A stretch of DNA of 64,000 nucleotides from Ancylomarina euxina (GTDB taxonomy: Bacteria; Bacteroidota; Bacteroidia; Bacteroidales; Marinifilaceae): assembly GCF_003863355.1 (NCBI RefSeq), contig NZ_QQWG01000017.1, positions 1 to 64,000 of the forward strand. The letters are read 5' to 3'. This document shows, one piece after another, positions 1-8,268 of this stretch. Each line of letters starts with the position of its first letter. Within the stretch, counting starts at the first letter, position 1. A program made the position numbers and the translations under genes. The notes beneath the pieces were generated by a model. That model had not been told where the DNA came from. It saw only the letters and a program-made list of their open reading frames with translations, and did not search any database.

Positions 1-449
1 CTTAACTCAACAGCATTTAATTTAAACTCTCTACTAAATTTTCGTCTCTCTTTTTCCATTTTCTAAGATATAAATTATTAAGATAATTATACCTTAACTC
101 ACTGTCCAAGTAAATGTAGCAACTCCAGATAAAGGATAAAGGATAAAGGATAAAGGATAAAGGGAAAAGGGAAAAGGGAAAAGGGAAAAGGGAAAAAAGA
201 AAAAAATAAGGCTGAGCATAGCTGGAGGCCTCCTTTGTAGAAACTGCTACGGCGAACGAAAAGGAAGGAAAGGCGGTGCATGGAGCGGAGCGTTGTATTG
301 AGCTTGCCGAAATATCGAAATGATAAAGTGGCGTGCGATAATTGAAAACTGACAATCAGCAATCAATCCCGAATGGCAACCCGTGACTCGTGACCATTGA
401 CCGATAACCGACAGGCTGCGACCCACCTCTTGTCTTTCCCAATATAGTT
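1..449. other. left-edge intergenic region without a gene
   Basis: No convincing coding sequence lies here. Open frames on the minus strand are low-complexity translations of the purine-rich repeats. The stretch contains the heptamer tandem array at 128-197 and, further right, degenerate palindrome-poor sequence typical of extragenic repeats. It resembles the repeat-rich gaps further right (2.4-3.3 kb and 7.1-7.4 kb). Confidence 0.6.
128..197. repeat. heptameric tandem repeat array
   Basis: Five perfect GATAAAG heptamers are followed by four GGAAAAG heptamers and a partial unit. The second unit differs from the first at one or two bases, so the array looks like a slippage product with a point-mutated half. 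Related purine tracts occur as the reverse complement near 3187-3230 and in the same orientation near 7083-7133, both also in repeat-rich gaps. Confidence 0.85.
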
Positions 450-464
450 TTGTATATTTCCAGT

Positions 465-517
465 ACGCATAATTGCGACACGCATATTTGTAACACGCAT
501 ATTTGTAACACGCATAT
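465..517. repeat. 15-bp tandem repeat abutting a start codon
   Basis: Units of 15 bp beginning ACGCATA occur at 465-479 (diverged), 480-494 and 495-509 (identical to each other). A partial fourth unit at 510-517 contains the probable ATG of the ATPase gene. The array occupies the place where the ribosome binding site should be. A change in copy number would move the upstream sequence relative to the start codon. Confidence 0.75.
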
Positions 518-1655
518 GAAAGCACATATCAATAACCCATTTAGTTTTGGTTCAATAGTCAAACACAATAAGTTTTGTAACCGTAAAGCAGAGTTGTTGC
601 TTTTGAGCACTTACATAAAAGATGCTTATTCTGTTTGGTTATACTCTCCGCGTAGATATGGTAAATCGTCTTTGATTCAAAAAGTGTTAGAGGATCAGGA
701 AATAAAAAGTATTTATCTGGACTTGTACAATGTGAAATCCTTAGATGATTTTTGCAGGAAATATGCCGATGCAATTGCAAAGAACTTATTCAGTTGGGAT
801 CAGAATATCAGTGTTTTGATCAAAAAACTTGCCGAGTATTTTACCCATTTTAAAACTTCAGTTTCCATAGATGAAAATGGATCACCCTCATTTGTGATCG
901 AAAAATATGGAATTAAAGACCAAATGGATGTTGAACGTATTTTAAATATTCCTGCTCAAATCGCCAAGAAATATAAAAAGCCAATTTGTATCGCATTTGA
1001 TGAGTTTCAGGAAATAAACAGAATTGAGCCATTTTTAATCAATTGGATGAGGTCTGCTTTTCAGGAACATGAAAATATTTCCTATATTTTTTTGGGGAGT
1101 CAACAATCATTGATGGAAGATATTTTTATTTCGGATTATTCTCCTTTTTATGAGTTTGCTGTAAAAATGAATATTGGTGAAATCAGTAAGGAGGACTGGA
1201 GATTTTTTATCAATCAAAAATTTGAAGAAAAGGGCTTAAAGCTTCTTCCGGAACACTTAAATCAGATCATTTTAAAATCGGAAGGGCACCCTCATTTTAC
1301 ACAATATTTTGCCTCTGTTGTTTTTGATATGATTCGTGCAGGTGTTGATCAGGAAAGGACTGATTTTAATGAGCTTTGGTTGGAGAAAATATTGCAAAGT
1401 CAATCCATGTTTTTACAAGATATTTATGATCAACTCACCAATATACAACGGCAGGTTATTTTTGTTATAGCGGTACTTAGAAAGGATGAAGAGCTTTTTT
1501 CTTCTGTTATACGCGATAGATATCAGCTTCCTGCGAGTTCTTCTATGCTTAGGGCGATTCAAAGCTTATCAAAGAAAAATTTAATTTTTAAAAAGGAGAA
1601 AGCTTATAAGATCATCAATCCTATATTCAGAGAATGGTTACTTCTCCTATCATAG
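516..1655 (+). CDS. AAA-family P-loop ATPase (archaeal-ATPase-like)
   Basis: Predicted 379-residue cytoplasmic ATPase. Walker A lies at residues 44-52 (SPRRYGKSS). A hydrophobic strand ending in FDEFQE, with the Walker B acidic pair at 162-163, follows, and then a QQS sensor-like strand. The C-terminal third looks like a winged helix. This is the layout of the ATPase_2/MNG-type family of orphan STAND-like ATPases, which is common in Bacteroidota and archaea and has poorly known function. The frame is open from 450, but the first 22 codons are a translation of the 15-bp tandem repeat, so I start at 516 (MKAHINNPF). It stands alone between repeat-rich gaps, and no partner gene is visible. Confidence 0.8.
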   Translation: MKAHINNPFSFGSIVKHNKFCNRKAELLLLSTYIKDAYSVWLYSPRRYGKSSLIQKVLEDQEIKSIYLDLYNVKSLDDFCRKYADAIAKNLFSWDQNISVLIKKLAEYFTHFKTSVSIDENGSPSFVIEKYGIKDQMDVERILNIPAQIAKKYKKPICIAFDEFQEINRIEPFLINWMRSAFQEHENISYIFLGSQQSLMEDIFISDYSPFYEFAVKMNIGEISKEDWRFFINQKFEEKGLKLLPEHLNQIILKSEGHPHFTQYFASVVFDMIRAGVDQERTDFNELWLEKILQSQSMFLQDIYDQLTNIQRQVIFVIAVLRKDEELFSSVIRDRYQLPASSSMLRAIQSLSKKNLIFKKEKAYKIINPIFREWLLLLS

Positions 1656-1795
1656 ATTGAATTATATTCGCTTAAATTTAAAACCGAATTGAACTTTTCG
1701 TCTTTTACTTTCCTTTTTCATTTAAGCTTGTTCTCTTTATCATTAGAATATTTTTATTGTACTTTCCCCTTAATAAACTATTTTTGAAAAAAAAC

Positions 1796-2425
1796 ATGAT
1801 ATTGGACAAAGAACTTAAGGAGGCTATTAGTCGTTTATCTTCGAAGGAAAAAGATAAGCTGATATTTCGATTATTGAAGAAGGATCCTAAGCTTGTAGAT
1901 CGTTTATATTTTGATTTAGTCGACACCGACTCTATAGATATAAAAAGGCAAGAGATGGCGACTGTTGTTGATATAAAGATCGAAAGTATGACGACAGGAT
2001 ATTATAGCCCGGGTTATTTGCATATGGATATGAGGTATCTAAGTGGTGATATTTCTGACTATGTTAGAACAACCAGAGATCGCTATGGTGAGGTTAGTCT
2101 AAACCTTCAAATGTTAATTAAGGTTTTGCAGGCTAATAGCAGTAAAATATCTGATGCACCCTATTCTAAAGCTTACAAATGTTGTCTGTACATTATTGCC
2201 AGAGCATTTAAAATACTGACATTAATTAGTAAATTGCATGAAGATTATTTCATTGATCTGCAAATGGATTTGGAAAAGCTCGGTTATCAAATTGCTCAAA
2301 ATGATTATTTAATGAAGCTAGCTATTCAGAATGGTTTGGATGTTAATTGGCTCATTGGTGGTGATATTCCCGATGATATTATCCAAATTCATAAAGATAT
2401 CCGTAGTCAAGGCTTTTTAAAATAA
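1796..2425 (+). CDS. conserved-looking hypothetical protein
   Basis: A 209-residue soluble protein that I do not recognise. Residues 1-30 are charged and helical (DKELKEAISRLSSKEKDKL) and would pack as an amphipathic helix. The centre is helical with YKCCLYIIARAFK around residue 130, and the C-terminus is acidic. There is no signal peptide or membrane segment. A TTG start 39 bases upstream is possible, but ATG at 1796 gives a normal N-terminus. Codon usage looks like that of the neighbours. The gene is separated from the ATPase by 140 bases, so a shared function cannot be argued. Confidence 0.65.
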   Translation: MILDKELKEAISRLSSKEKDKLIFRLLKKDPKLVDRLYFDLVDTDSIDIKRQEMATVVDIKIESMTTGYYSPGYLHMDMRYLSGDISDYVRTTRDRYGEVSLNLQMLIKVLQANSSKISDAPYSKAYKCCLYIIARAFKILTLISKLHEDYFIDLQMDLEKLGYQIAQNDYLMKLAIQNGLDVNWLIGGDIPDDIIQIHKDIRSQGFLK

Positions 2426-3327
2426 GCTAGCTGTATCTTTGCGCTTGTCAGATAGTTCTGAGATGTTAAGGTTCAGTGATCTAATAAAGTCTATGAAGTC
2501 TAAAGAGTTATAAAGTCTGTAGTCCTGACAACCGATCGCATCCATAAAAGCTTTAGCGAAGATGGAAACTGATAACAGCTCTTTTAGCATGAGATAGCTT
2601 CGTCATACTTCCTCGCTAAGACAGTAAGTCATGAAGCTTTCTCTTTAATTAGTGTTTATTAGTGAAAATGAGTAGTTAAATTCTTTTCATCTGTGGTAGA
2701 CTCAAATAGGTTTAGCAGTCGAAAAGTCTGAAAACCTGTAAGTGTATGACGAAGTCGTTCCTGACAGACTTATAAGAAAAAATTAGACGCTGATTATAAT
2801 GATAAAATATGATGTAAATAATTAGTGAAAATCGAGCTTGCGAGTTAGATGAAGTCCATCAGTGTATACCGAGCTTGCGAGATCAATGAAATTAATTAGT
2901 GGTTAAATATTTTTTTTAATTTGTTTATATGTGGTTTAAAGTGTTAAGGAGTCATATGCTCCGAAGAACGCTCAATGCACCGCTATTGTCTAGTGACCAG
3001 TGTGACAAATATTTTCTTACAATTAGTGATCATTAGTGTCAATTAGTGGTTAAATATTTTTTTTATTTGTTTTCATCTGTGATTAAAACATTTTTTTTTG
3101 AGTTTACTGGCTAGCTCGTTAACATATTAGTGGTTTAATCTTTTTTTATCCACCGTAGCAGTTTTACTGCGAAGGAGGTCAATATCCTTTCTTTAACCTT
3201 TTTCCCTTTAACCTTTCTTTCCTTTTAAGCTTATTAGAGTATATTTGTTGATACATAAAAAATGATTAGATAACTTGTTTCGATCGGTAAAAATTGGTAC
3301 GAATAGTTATCATCTAATACTCTAAGC
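2426..3327. repeat. gene-free gap filled with degenerate dispersed repeats
   Basis: No supported gene. Copies or fragments of the ATTAGTG-type right-end sequence of the GxxExxY elements are seen at 2648-2677, near 2890-2905, at 3022-3051 and near 3127-3139. The piece around 2859-2905 is the reverse complement of 4217-4260. A stretch at about 2568-2632 reappears at about 7143-7202 (shared core GCTTCGTCATACTTCC). Purine-tract sequence resembling 128-197 lies inverted near 3187-3230. A TATCTTTG box sits at 2434-2441 with no gene behind it. Confidence 0.75.
3240..3247 (+). promoter_or_regulatory. candidate -7 box for rfbA
   Basis: TATATTTG fits the Bacteroidota -7 consensus TAnnTTTG, 80 bases ahead of rfbA. 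No good TTTG -33 box is seen at the expected distance, so this is a weak call. Confidence 0.3.
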
Positions 3328-4206
3328 ATGAAAGGTATCATACTAGCAGGTGGATCAGGAACGCGTTTATACCCCATAACCAAAGGGGTGTCAAAACAGC
3401 TTCTGCCCATTTACGATAAACCGATGATCTATTACCCTCTCTCCGTTTTGATGCTGGCAGGTATTCAGGAGATATTAATTATATCCACACCCGAAGATCT
3501 ACCCAATTTTATTAAATTATTGGGAACAGGGGAAGAATTGGGCTTGAAATTGTCCTATAAAGAACAGCCAAGTCCTGATGGTTTGGCACAGGCCTTTATC
3601 ATAGGGGAGCACTTTATTGGGGATGATTCCGTTTGTATGGTTTTGGGAGATAACATCTTTTACGGACATGGCTTTACAGAACTCTTGCAGCAAGCACGTT
3701 ATCATGTGGAACAAGATGGGAGTTCAAGCGTTTTTGGTTATTATGTGACTGATCCGGAGCGCTATGGTGTGGCTGGTTTCGATCAAGCTGGTAATGTGAC
3801 TTCGATTATCGAAAAGCCTGAGAAACCCTTATCAAACTATGCAGTGATTGGTTTGTATTTTTATACCAATGATGTGATACAGATTGCCAAAGAAATGAAG
3901 CCATCTGCTCGTGGCGAATTGGAGATCACTTCGGTGAATCAGCACTATCTGGATCAAGGGAAGTTGAAGGTGGAATTGATGGGACGTGGTTATGCCTGGT
4001 TAGATACCGGAACCCATAAATCCTTATTGGATGCGAGTCAGTTTATCGAAACCGTAGAGACCCGACAGGGCTTAAAGATTGCTTGTTTGGAAGAGATCGC
4101 TTATAAGATGGGCTATATCACGGCTGATCAACTTAAAAAACTGGCAGAGCCTTTAAGTAAGAGTGGCTATGGCGAATACCTTTTGAAATTAATTACAGAG
4201 AAATAA
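3328..4206 (+). CDS. rfbA: glucose-1-phosphate thymidylyltransferase
   Basis: Makes dTDP-glucose from glucose 1-phosphate and dTTP, the first step of dTDP-L-rhamnose synthesis, in the cytoplasm. The 292-residue length is normal for RmlA. The nucleotide-binding signature GGSGTRLYP is at residues 8-16, followed by [17 protein letters not shown] and LGDNIFYG, all diagnostic. The next three pathway enzymes follow on the same strand, but they are separated by GxxExxY elements instead of forming a tight operon. The start is unambiguous. Confidence 0.96.
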   Translation: MKGIILAGGSGTRLYPITKGVSKQLLPIYDKPMIYYPLSVLMLAGIQEILIISTPEDLPNFIKLLGTGEELGLKLSYKEQPSPDGLAQAFIIGEHFIGDDSVCMVLGDNIFYGHGFTELLQQARYHVEQDGSSSVFGYYVTDPERYGVAGFDQAGNVTSIIEKPEKPLSNYAVIGLYFYTNDVIQIAKEMKPSARGELEITSVNQHYLDQGKLKVELMGRGYAWLDTGTHKSLLDASQFIETVETRQGLKIACLEEIAYKMGYITADQLKKLAEPLSKSGYGEYLLKLITEK

Positions 4207-4219
4207 ACGATTATTTTCT

Positions 4220-4707
4220 AACCACTAATGGACTTCGTCGATCTCGCAAGCTCGGTAAACACTGATTGTCACTAATTTTAAAAAAAATGAAATCAGACAG
4301 AGATAATATTTATAAACAGGAGTGTTATGATATAGTAGGTTTATGTATGGCTGTTCACTCTGAATTAGGCCCTGGATTTCTAGAGGGAGTTTATCAAGAA
4401 GCCCTGGAGATTGAGTTTATTAAATCTGATATAGATCATATAAGAGAATGTCAGATTGAAATCAATTATAAAGGAATTATATTGGATAAGAGGTATTATG
4501 CTGATTTTTTGTGTCATAATGAGGTAATTGTTGAGCTGAAAGTTGTGAAATCACTCGATGATAATCATATGGCACAGTTAATGAATTATATGAAAGCTAC
4601 AGACAAGAAAGTAGGCTTACTAGTTAACTTTGGTTCCCATAGCTTAGGATACAAGAGAGTCATTTTATAAATGTATAATTAGTGTCCATTAGTGCAAATT
4701 AGTGGTT
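4220..4707 (+). mobile_element. GxxExxY element, intact copy 1
   Basis: The right boundary at 4678-4707 is a 30-mer of three ATTAGTG-type heptamers spaced 10-11 bases and ending GTT. The left boundary is the inverted counterpart, split into 4220-4229 and 4260-4276 by about 30 bases that also occur inverted near 2830-2890. The enclosed gene is a GxxExxY protein. No transposase is present. Calling it a mobile element is inference from the inverted ends and the repeated copies nearby. Confidence 0.55.
4287..4670 (+). CDS. GxxExxY protein (PD-(D/E)xK nuclease-like)
   Basis: A 127-residue member of the GxxExxY family, whose fold is assigned to the PD-(D/E)xK nuclease superfamily. The name-giving motif is seen as GFLEGVY. 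The likely active-site residues are the Asp of YYADFLC and the Glu and Lys of VELKVV. The biological role of the family is unknown. The protein is very similar to the copy at 8299 and to the broken copy at 5440. ATG at 4287 is preferred over a TTG at 4266, which lies inside the left inverted repeat. It sits between rfbA and rfbC and is not a rhamnose enzyme. Confidence 0.88.
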   Translation: MKSDRDNIYKQECYDIVGLCMAVHSELGPGFLEGVYQEALEIEFIKSDIDHIRECQIEINYKGIILDKRYYADFLCHNEVIVELKVVKSLDDNHMAQLMNYMKATDKKVGLLVNFGSHSLGYKRVIL

Positions 4708-4721
4708 AAATTATTTTTTCT

Positions 4722-4808
4722 GAGTCTACTTATTTATTTTGGTGTCAAAAGTCTCGAATACAAGAGAGTAATTTTATAATTAGTGTTCATTAGTGCAAAT
4801 TAGTGGTT
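4722..4808 (+). pseudogene. 3' stub of a GxxExxY element
   Basis: Codons up to 4779 translate to a diverged GxxExxY C-terminus ending FGVKSLEYKRVIL and a stop. They run directly into a further copy of the ATTAGTG 30-mer (4779-4808). Everything upstream of the last 20 or so codons is missing. It follows immediately after the right end of intact copy 1. Confidence 0.75.
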
Positions 4809-4840
4809 CTCATATTTGAATTTGCGGTTAAATTAAGAAA

Positions 4841-5389
4841 ATGAATTATATAGAAACAAATATAACTGATGTATTCATTGTCGAACCCAAAGTATTTGGG
4901 GATGATAGGGGCTACTTTTTTGAATCATTTAACCAGAAGGCGTTTGAGAAACATGTGGGAAAGATCGATTTTATTCAGGACAATGAATCCAAGTCGACTA
5001 AAGGGGTGTTGAGAGGCTTGCACTTTCAGAAACCACCCTATACGCAGTCGAAGTTATTGCGTTGTATAGAAGGGGAAATCTTGGATGTGGTTGTGGATCT
5101 CCGCCAGGATTCAACCACATATAAACAGTCACTTTCAATTGTCTTAAGTGGAGAGAATAAGAAACAGATTTTTGTTCCTAAGGGCTTTGCACATGGTTTC
5201 CTGGTTTTGAGTGAAACCGCAACTATAGCTTATAAAGTGGATCAATATTATGCACCTGATTACGACTCAGGTATGGCCTGGAATGATGAAGAAATAAATG
5301 TTGATTGGGGAATTAATGCTGATGAAATTCAATTGTCAGAGAAAGATAAAGGTTTGAAGCCACTATCTGAAACTGAGAATCCATTCTAA
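4841..5389 (+). CDS. rfbC: dTDP-4-dehydrorhamnose 3,5-epimerase
   Basis: Double epimerisation at C3 and C5 of dTDP-4-keto-6-deoxyglucose. The 182 residues match RmlC cupin proteins. Visible signatures are DDRGYFFESFN (residues 21-31), RGLHFQKPP with the catalytic His at 61, DVVVDLR, VPKGFAHGF and the substrate Tyr near 131. The leader directly follows a repeat stub, so its transcription must read through or start within repeat sequence. Confidence 0.95.
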   Translation: MNYIETNITDVFIVEPKVFGDDRGYFFESFNQKAFEKHVGKIDFIQDNESKSTKGVLRGLHFQKPPYTQSKLLRCIEGEILDVVVDLRQDSTTYKQSLSIVLSGENKKQIFVPKGFAHGFLVLSETATIAYKVDQYYAPDYDSGMAWNDEEINVDWGINADEIQLSEKDKGLKPLSETENPF

Positions 5390-5398
5390 TACTTTTTT

Positions 5399-5766
5399 AA
5401 CCACTAATTAGCACTGATTTTCACTAATTCGTTATTATAATGAAACCTAATGATAAAAATACTTTAAAGCAAGAGTGTTATGATATTATTGTTAATAATG
5501 AAGCAGTTGCATTAGCGGCTTGAATTCAGCAGGTGTTATATTGGATAAAAAGTATTATGCTGATTTTTTGTGTTATAATGAGATAATAGTTGAATTGAAA
5601 GCTTTGAAATCACTCGATGATAATCATATGGCACAAATAATGAACTGTATGAAAGCTACAAATAAAAAAGTTGGATTACTTGTTAACTTTGGTTCCCATA
5701 GCTTAGAATACAATAGAGTCATTTTATAAATGTATAATTAGTGTCCATTAGTGCAAATTAGTGGTT
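5399..5766 (+). mobile_element. GxxExxY element, internally deleted copy 2
   Basis: The left inverted end (5399-5428) and the right 30-mer (5737-5766) are both recognisable and pair with each other imperfectly. The element begins 10 bases after the rfbC stop. The enclosed gene is broken. Confidence 0.55.
5440..5729 (+). pseudogene. broken GxxExxY gene
   Basis: The start at 5440 gives a family-like N-terminus (KQECYDII) but diverges after 17 codons and stops at 5521. The family sequence resumes at about 5530 with GVILDKKYYADFLC and runs to the natural end at 5729. Compared with the intact copies, the GxxExxY motif and about 40 flanking residues are replaced by a short unrelated stretch. The Asp and ExK residues survive in the 3' part. 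The break looks like a deletion with filler sequence, so the gene is almost certainly non-functional. Confidence 0.85.
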
Positions 5767-5779
5767 GAATTATTTTTTA

Positions 5780-5867
5780 ATGAAGCTTCTAATTAATTTT
5801 GGTTCGACTAGTTTAGAGTATAAGCGTTTTATTCTTTAATCTGTGAAAATCTGCTAAATCTGTGGTT
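5780..5867 (+). pseudogene. 3' stub of a GxxExxY element (ATCTGTG-type end)
   Basis: 5780-5839 reads as a 19-codon GxxExxY C-terminus (INFGSTSLEYKRFIL, stop). It is followed at 5838-5867 by a 30-mer of the same design in which the heptamer is ATCTGTG instead of ATTAGTG. This shows that two repeat variants share one architecture and one position. Confidence 0.7.
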
Positions 5868-5902
5868 CATTTTTTTTTTATTAGAGATTGGAATAGACTA
5901 TA

Positions 5903-6001
5903 CTGGTTAACTTTGGTTCCCATAGCTTAGAATACAATAGAGTCATTTTATAAATGTATAATTAGTGTCCATTAGTGCAAATTAGTGGTTGAATTATTTT
6001 T
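5903..6001 (+). pseudogene. 3' stub of a GxxExxY element, 96-bp exact duplicate
   Basis: 5903-5953 encodes VNFGSHSLEYNRVIL and a stop, followed by the 30-mer at 5961-5990. The block 5906-6001 is identical to 5682-5777 (end of broken copy 2), so this stub arose by a recent 224-bp-offset duplication. It ends 22 bases before the rfbB start. Confidence 0.8.
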
Positions 6002-6023
6002 ATCAATGTGTAATCTGTGGTTT

Positions 6024-7073
6024 ATGAAAAATATACTTATTACTGGTGGTGCAGGATTTATTGGTTCTCACCTTGTTCGTTTATTGGTTAATAAATACCC
6101 AAACTACCGTATCATTAATATGGATGTGCTGACTTATGCAGGGAATTTGGCTAATCTTAAGGATATAGAAGACAAAGAGAACTATGAATTTGTGAAGTGT
6201 GATATCTGCGATTTTGAAAAGGTTCAGAAAATCTTTCTGGATTATGAGATTGATGGAGTCATTCATTTAGCTGCAGAATCACATGTTGACCGATCCATAA
6301 AGGATCCTTTCTCTTTTGCTCAGACCAATGTGATGGGAACTTTAAGTCTATTACAAGTGGCAAAGTTTGCCTGGGAAGGACAGTTTGAAGATAAGTTGTT
6401 CTATCATGTTTCTACGGATGAGGTCTACGGATCGCTTGGAGAAGAAGGCTTCTTTACGGAAGAAACGGCCTATGATCCACATTCTCCTTATTCTGCATCT
6501 AAGGCTTCTTCCGATCATTTTGTGCGTGCTTTTCAGGATACCTTTGGTTTACCAACCGTCATTTCTAACTGTTCGAATAATTATGGAGCTTATCAGTTTC
6601 CTGAGAAGTTGATTCCGCTTTTCATCAACAATATCTGCAAAAATAAGCCGCTTCCTGTTTATGGTAAGGGTGAGAATGTTCGTGATTGGTTATTCGTAGA
6701 AGATCATGCTCGCGCTATTGATGTGATTTTCCATGGAGGAAAAGTAGGTGACACCTATAATATTGGAGGATTCAACGAGTGGAAGAACATCGATCTGATT
6801 AAGGTGATGATTAAAACGGTTGATCGCTTATTAGGTAGAGAAGAAGGAACTTCTGAAAAACTAATCACCTATGTGACCGATCGTGCTGGTCACGATTTAC
6901 GTTATGCCATTGATTCAACTAAACTGAAAGATGAATTGGCTTGGGAACCTTCACTTCAATTTGAGGAAGGCATAGAAAAGACTGTAAAATGGTACCTTGA
7001 GAATACGGAATGGTTAGAGAATGTGACGTCTGGTGACTATCAGAAGTATTATGAATCCATGTATAAGGATTAA
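6024..7073 (+). CDS. rfbB: dTDP-glucose 4,6-dehydratase
   Basis: Second rhamnose-pathway step, an NAD-dependent short-chain (extended SDR) dehydratase of 349 residues. The Rossmann motif TGGAGFIGSH lies near residues 7-16, STDEVYGSLGE carries the catalytic Thr-Asp-Glu set, and YSASK gives Tyr156 and Lys160. The frame is open from 5985, but those codons are the repeat tail, and ATG at 6024 gives the normal MKNILITGGAGF N-terminus. The start lies just after an ATCTGTGGTT repeat tail (6010-6020). Confidence 0.96.
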   Translation: MKNILITGGAGFIGSHLVRLLVNKYPNYRIINMDVLTYAGNLANLKDIEDKENYEFVKCDICDFEKVQKIFLDYEIDGVIHLAAESHVDRSIKDPFSFAQTNVMGTLSLLQVAKFAWEGQFEDKLFYHVSTDEVYGSLGEEGFFTEETAYDPHSPYSASKASSDHFVRAFQDTFGLPTVISNCSNNYGAYQFPEKLIPLFINNICKNKPLPVYGKGENVRDWLFVEDHARAIDVIFHGGKVGDTYNIGGFNEWKNIDLIKVMIKTVDRLLGREEGTSEKLITYVTDRAGHDLRYAIDSTKLKDELAWEPSLQFEEGIEKTVKWYLENTEWLENVTSGDYQKYYESMYKD

Positions 7074-7386
7074 AGAAAATTCAAGGATAAAGTAACAAGG
7101 TTAAGGGATAAAGGAAAAACAAGGATAAAGGTGGAGTCCTAAAACCGACAACAGCTCTTCTATAATGAGATAGCTTCGTCATACTTCCTCGCTAAGACAA
7201 TAGGTTTAGTCTTTCTATTTAATCAGTGGAAATTAGTGTTTATTAGTGGTTTAATATTTTGTAATCTATGGTTGATTTTTTTAAGTTAAGCTTGAAATAA
7301 TTAATCCTTCGATCTTATTAACTTTAGGCAATAGCTCAGGGAAATGTCCGTTCTTTAGTTTATAATCCGTAAAATTTACTTCAACT
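7074..7386. repeat. repeat-filled gap between rfbB and rfbD
   Basis: Contains purine-rich GGATAAAG-like sequence (about 7083-7133) and a second copy of the block also seen at 2568-2632 (about 7143-7202). An ATTAGTG 30-mer lies at 7222-7251. A strongly diverged GxxExxY 3' stub is likely at about 7313-7392, whose ATCYGTG-type end overlaps the rfbD start. No intact gene is present. Confidence 0.65.
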
Positions 7387-8268
7387 GTGGTTCAATCTAA
7401 AAATAAAATACTAATAACTGGTTCCGGAGGCCAATTGGGATCTGAAATAAAAGCAATCAGTTCTGCCTATCCGGAATTGGAATTTGTCTGTCCTACTTCT
7501 AAAGAACTTGATATTTGTAATCAGCTTCTATTAAATGAATTTATTAAAGATCAGGGCTTTCAAGCTATCATCAATTGTGCTGGCTATACGGCAGTCGATA
7601 AGGCTGAACAAAATGCAGGGATAGCTGGCTTGGTTAATGCCAAGGCGGTTGGGCATTTGGTGGCTAGTAGCCAAAGGTATCAACTCAAATTGATTCATAT
7701 TTCAACGGACTATGTTTTTGATGGAACAGCCAATCGACCTTATACCGAACGAATGCCGGTTTGCCCCTTAAGTGCTTATGGTAAAACGAAACGTGCCGGT
7801 GAAATGGAGATTATGCATTCCCCTACCAACTCGATTATCATCAGAACGTCGTGGATGTATTCTTCCTTTGGGAACAATTTTGTGAAAACCATGCTACGTT
7901 TGGGCGAAGAGAGAGAGGCTTTATCCGTTGTTTACGATCAGATTGGAACACCAACCTCGGCGAAAGATTTGGCTAAGGTCTGTTTGGATATTATCAGCAA
8001 GCCAGGACGCATGGATACAAAAGGCAAATTGTATCATTATTCCAATGAGGGCGTAGCATCCTGGTATGACTTTGCTCAGTCTATTATGGAGATGGCTAAT
8101 ATCAATTGTAAGTTAAATCCCATTGAATCGAAAGATTTTCCAACAGCAGCCAAACGACCTGCCTATTCGGTTCTGAATAAAGCCAAGATTAAGGCTGACT
8201 TTGGCATTGATATACCACATTGGCGTGTGTCTTTAGCTGAATGTATTCAACTAATAAAGAACCACTAA
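7387..8268 (+). CDS. rfbD: dTDP-4-dehydrorhamnose reductase
   Basis: Final step to dTDP-L-rhamnose, NAD(P)H-dependent. The 293 residues contain ITGSGGQLG near residue 10, ISTDYVFDGT and the SDR pair Tyr131/Lys135 in YGKTK. No ATG is available upstream of the Rossmann motif, so GTG at 7387 is taken. That GTG is part of a repeat-tail TGTGGTT. The last codons (Asn-His-stop) are AACCACTAA, the first nine bases of the left inverted repeat of the next GxxExxY element, so an insertion appears to have replaced the original C-terminus. Confidence 0.95.
   Translation: MVQSKNKILITGSGGQLGSEIKAISSAYPELEFVCPTSKELDICNQLLLNEFIKDQGFQAIINCAGYTAVDKAEQNAGIAGLVNAKAVGHLVASSQRYQLKLIHISTDYVFDGTANRPYTERMPVCPLSAYGKTKRAGEMEIMHSPTNSIIIRTSWMYSSFGNNFVKTMLRLGEEREALSVVYDQIGTPTSAKDLAKVCLDIISKPGRMDTKGKLYHYSNEGVASWYDFAQSIMEMANINCKLNPIESKDFPTAAKRPAYSVLNKAKIKADFGIDIPHWRVSLAECIQLIKNH

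Noticed and set aside
128-197. CRISPR-like array
   Set aside because: Units are 7-bp head-to-tail repeats without spacers, a slippage array and not a CRISPR.
465-517. Second CRISPR-like array
   Set aside because: 15-bp units are contiguous without spacers.
17-610. Several overlapping minus-strand frames of 73-112 codons
   Set aside because: They translate the purine tandem repeats and the 15-bp repeats into low-complexity Phe/Pro or Tyr/Cys strings and overlap the ATPase gene.
2648-3051. ATTAGTG repeats as a CRISPR or phage attachment site
   Set aside because: The copies are dispersed, imperfect, in both orientations, and associated with GxxExxY gene ends; no cas or integrase gene is present.
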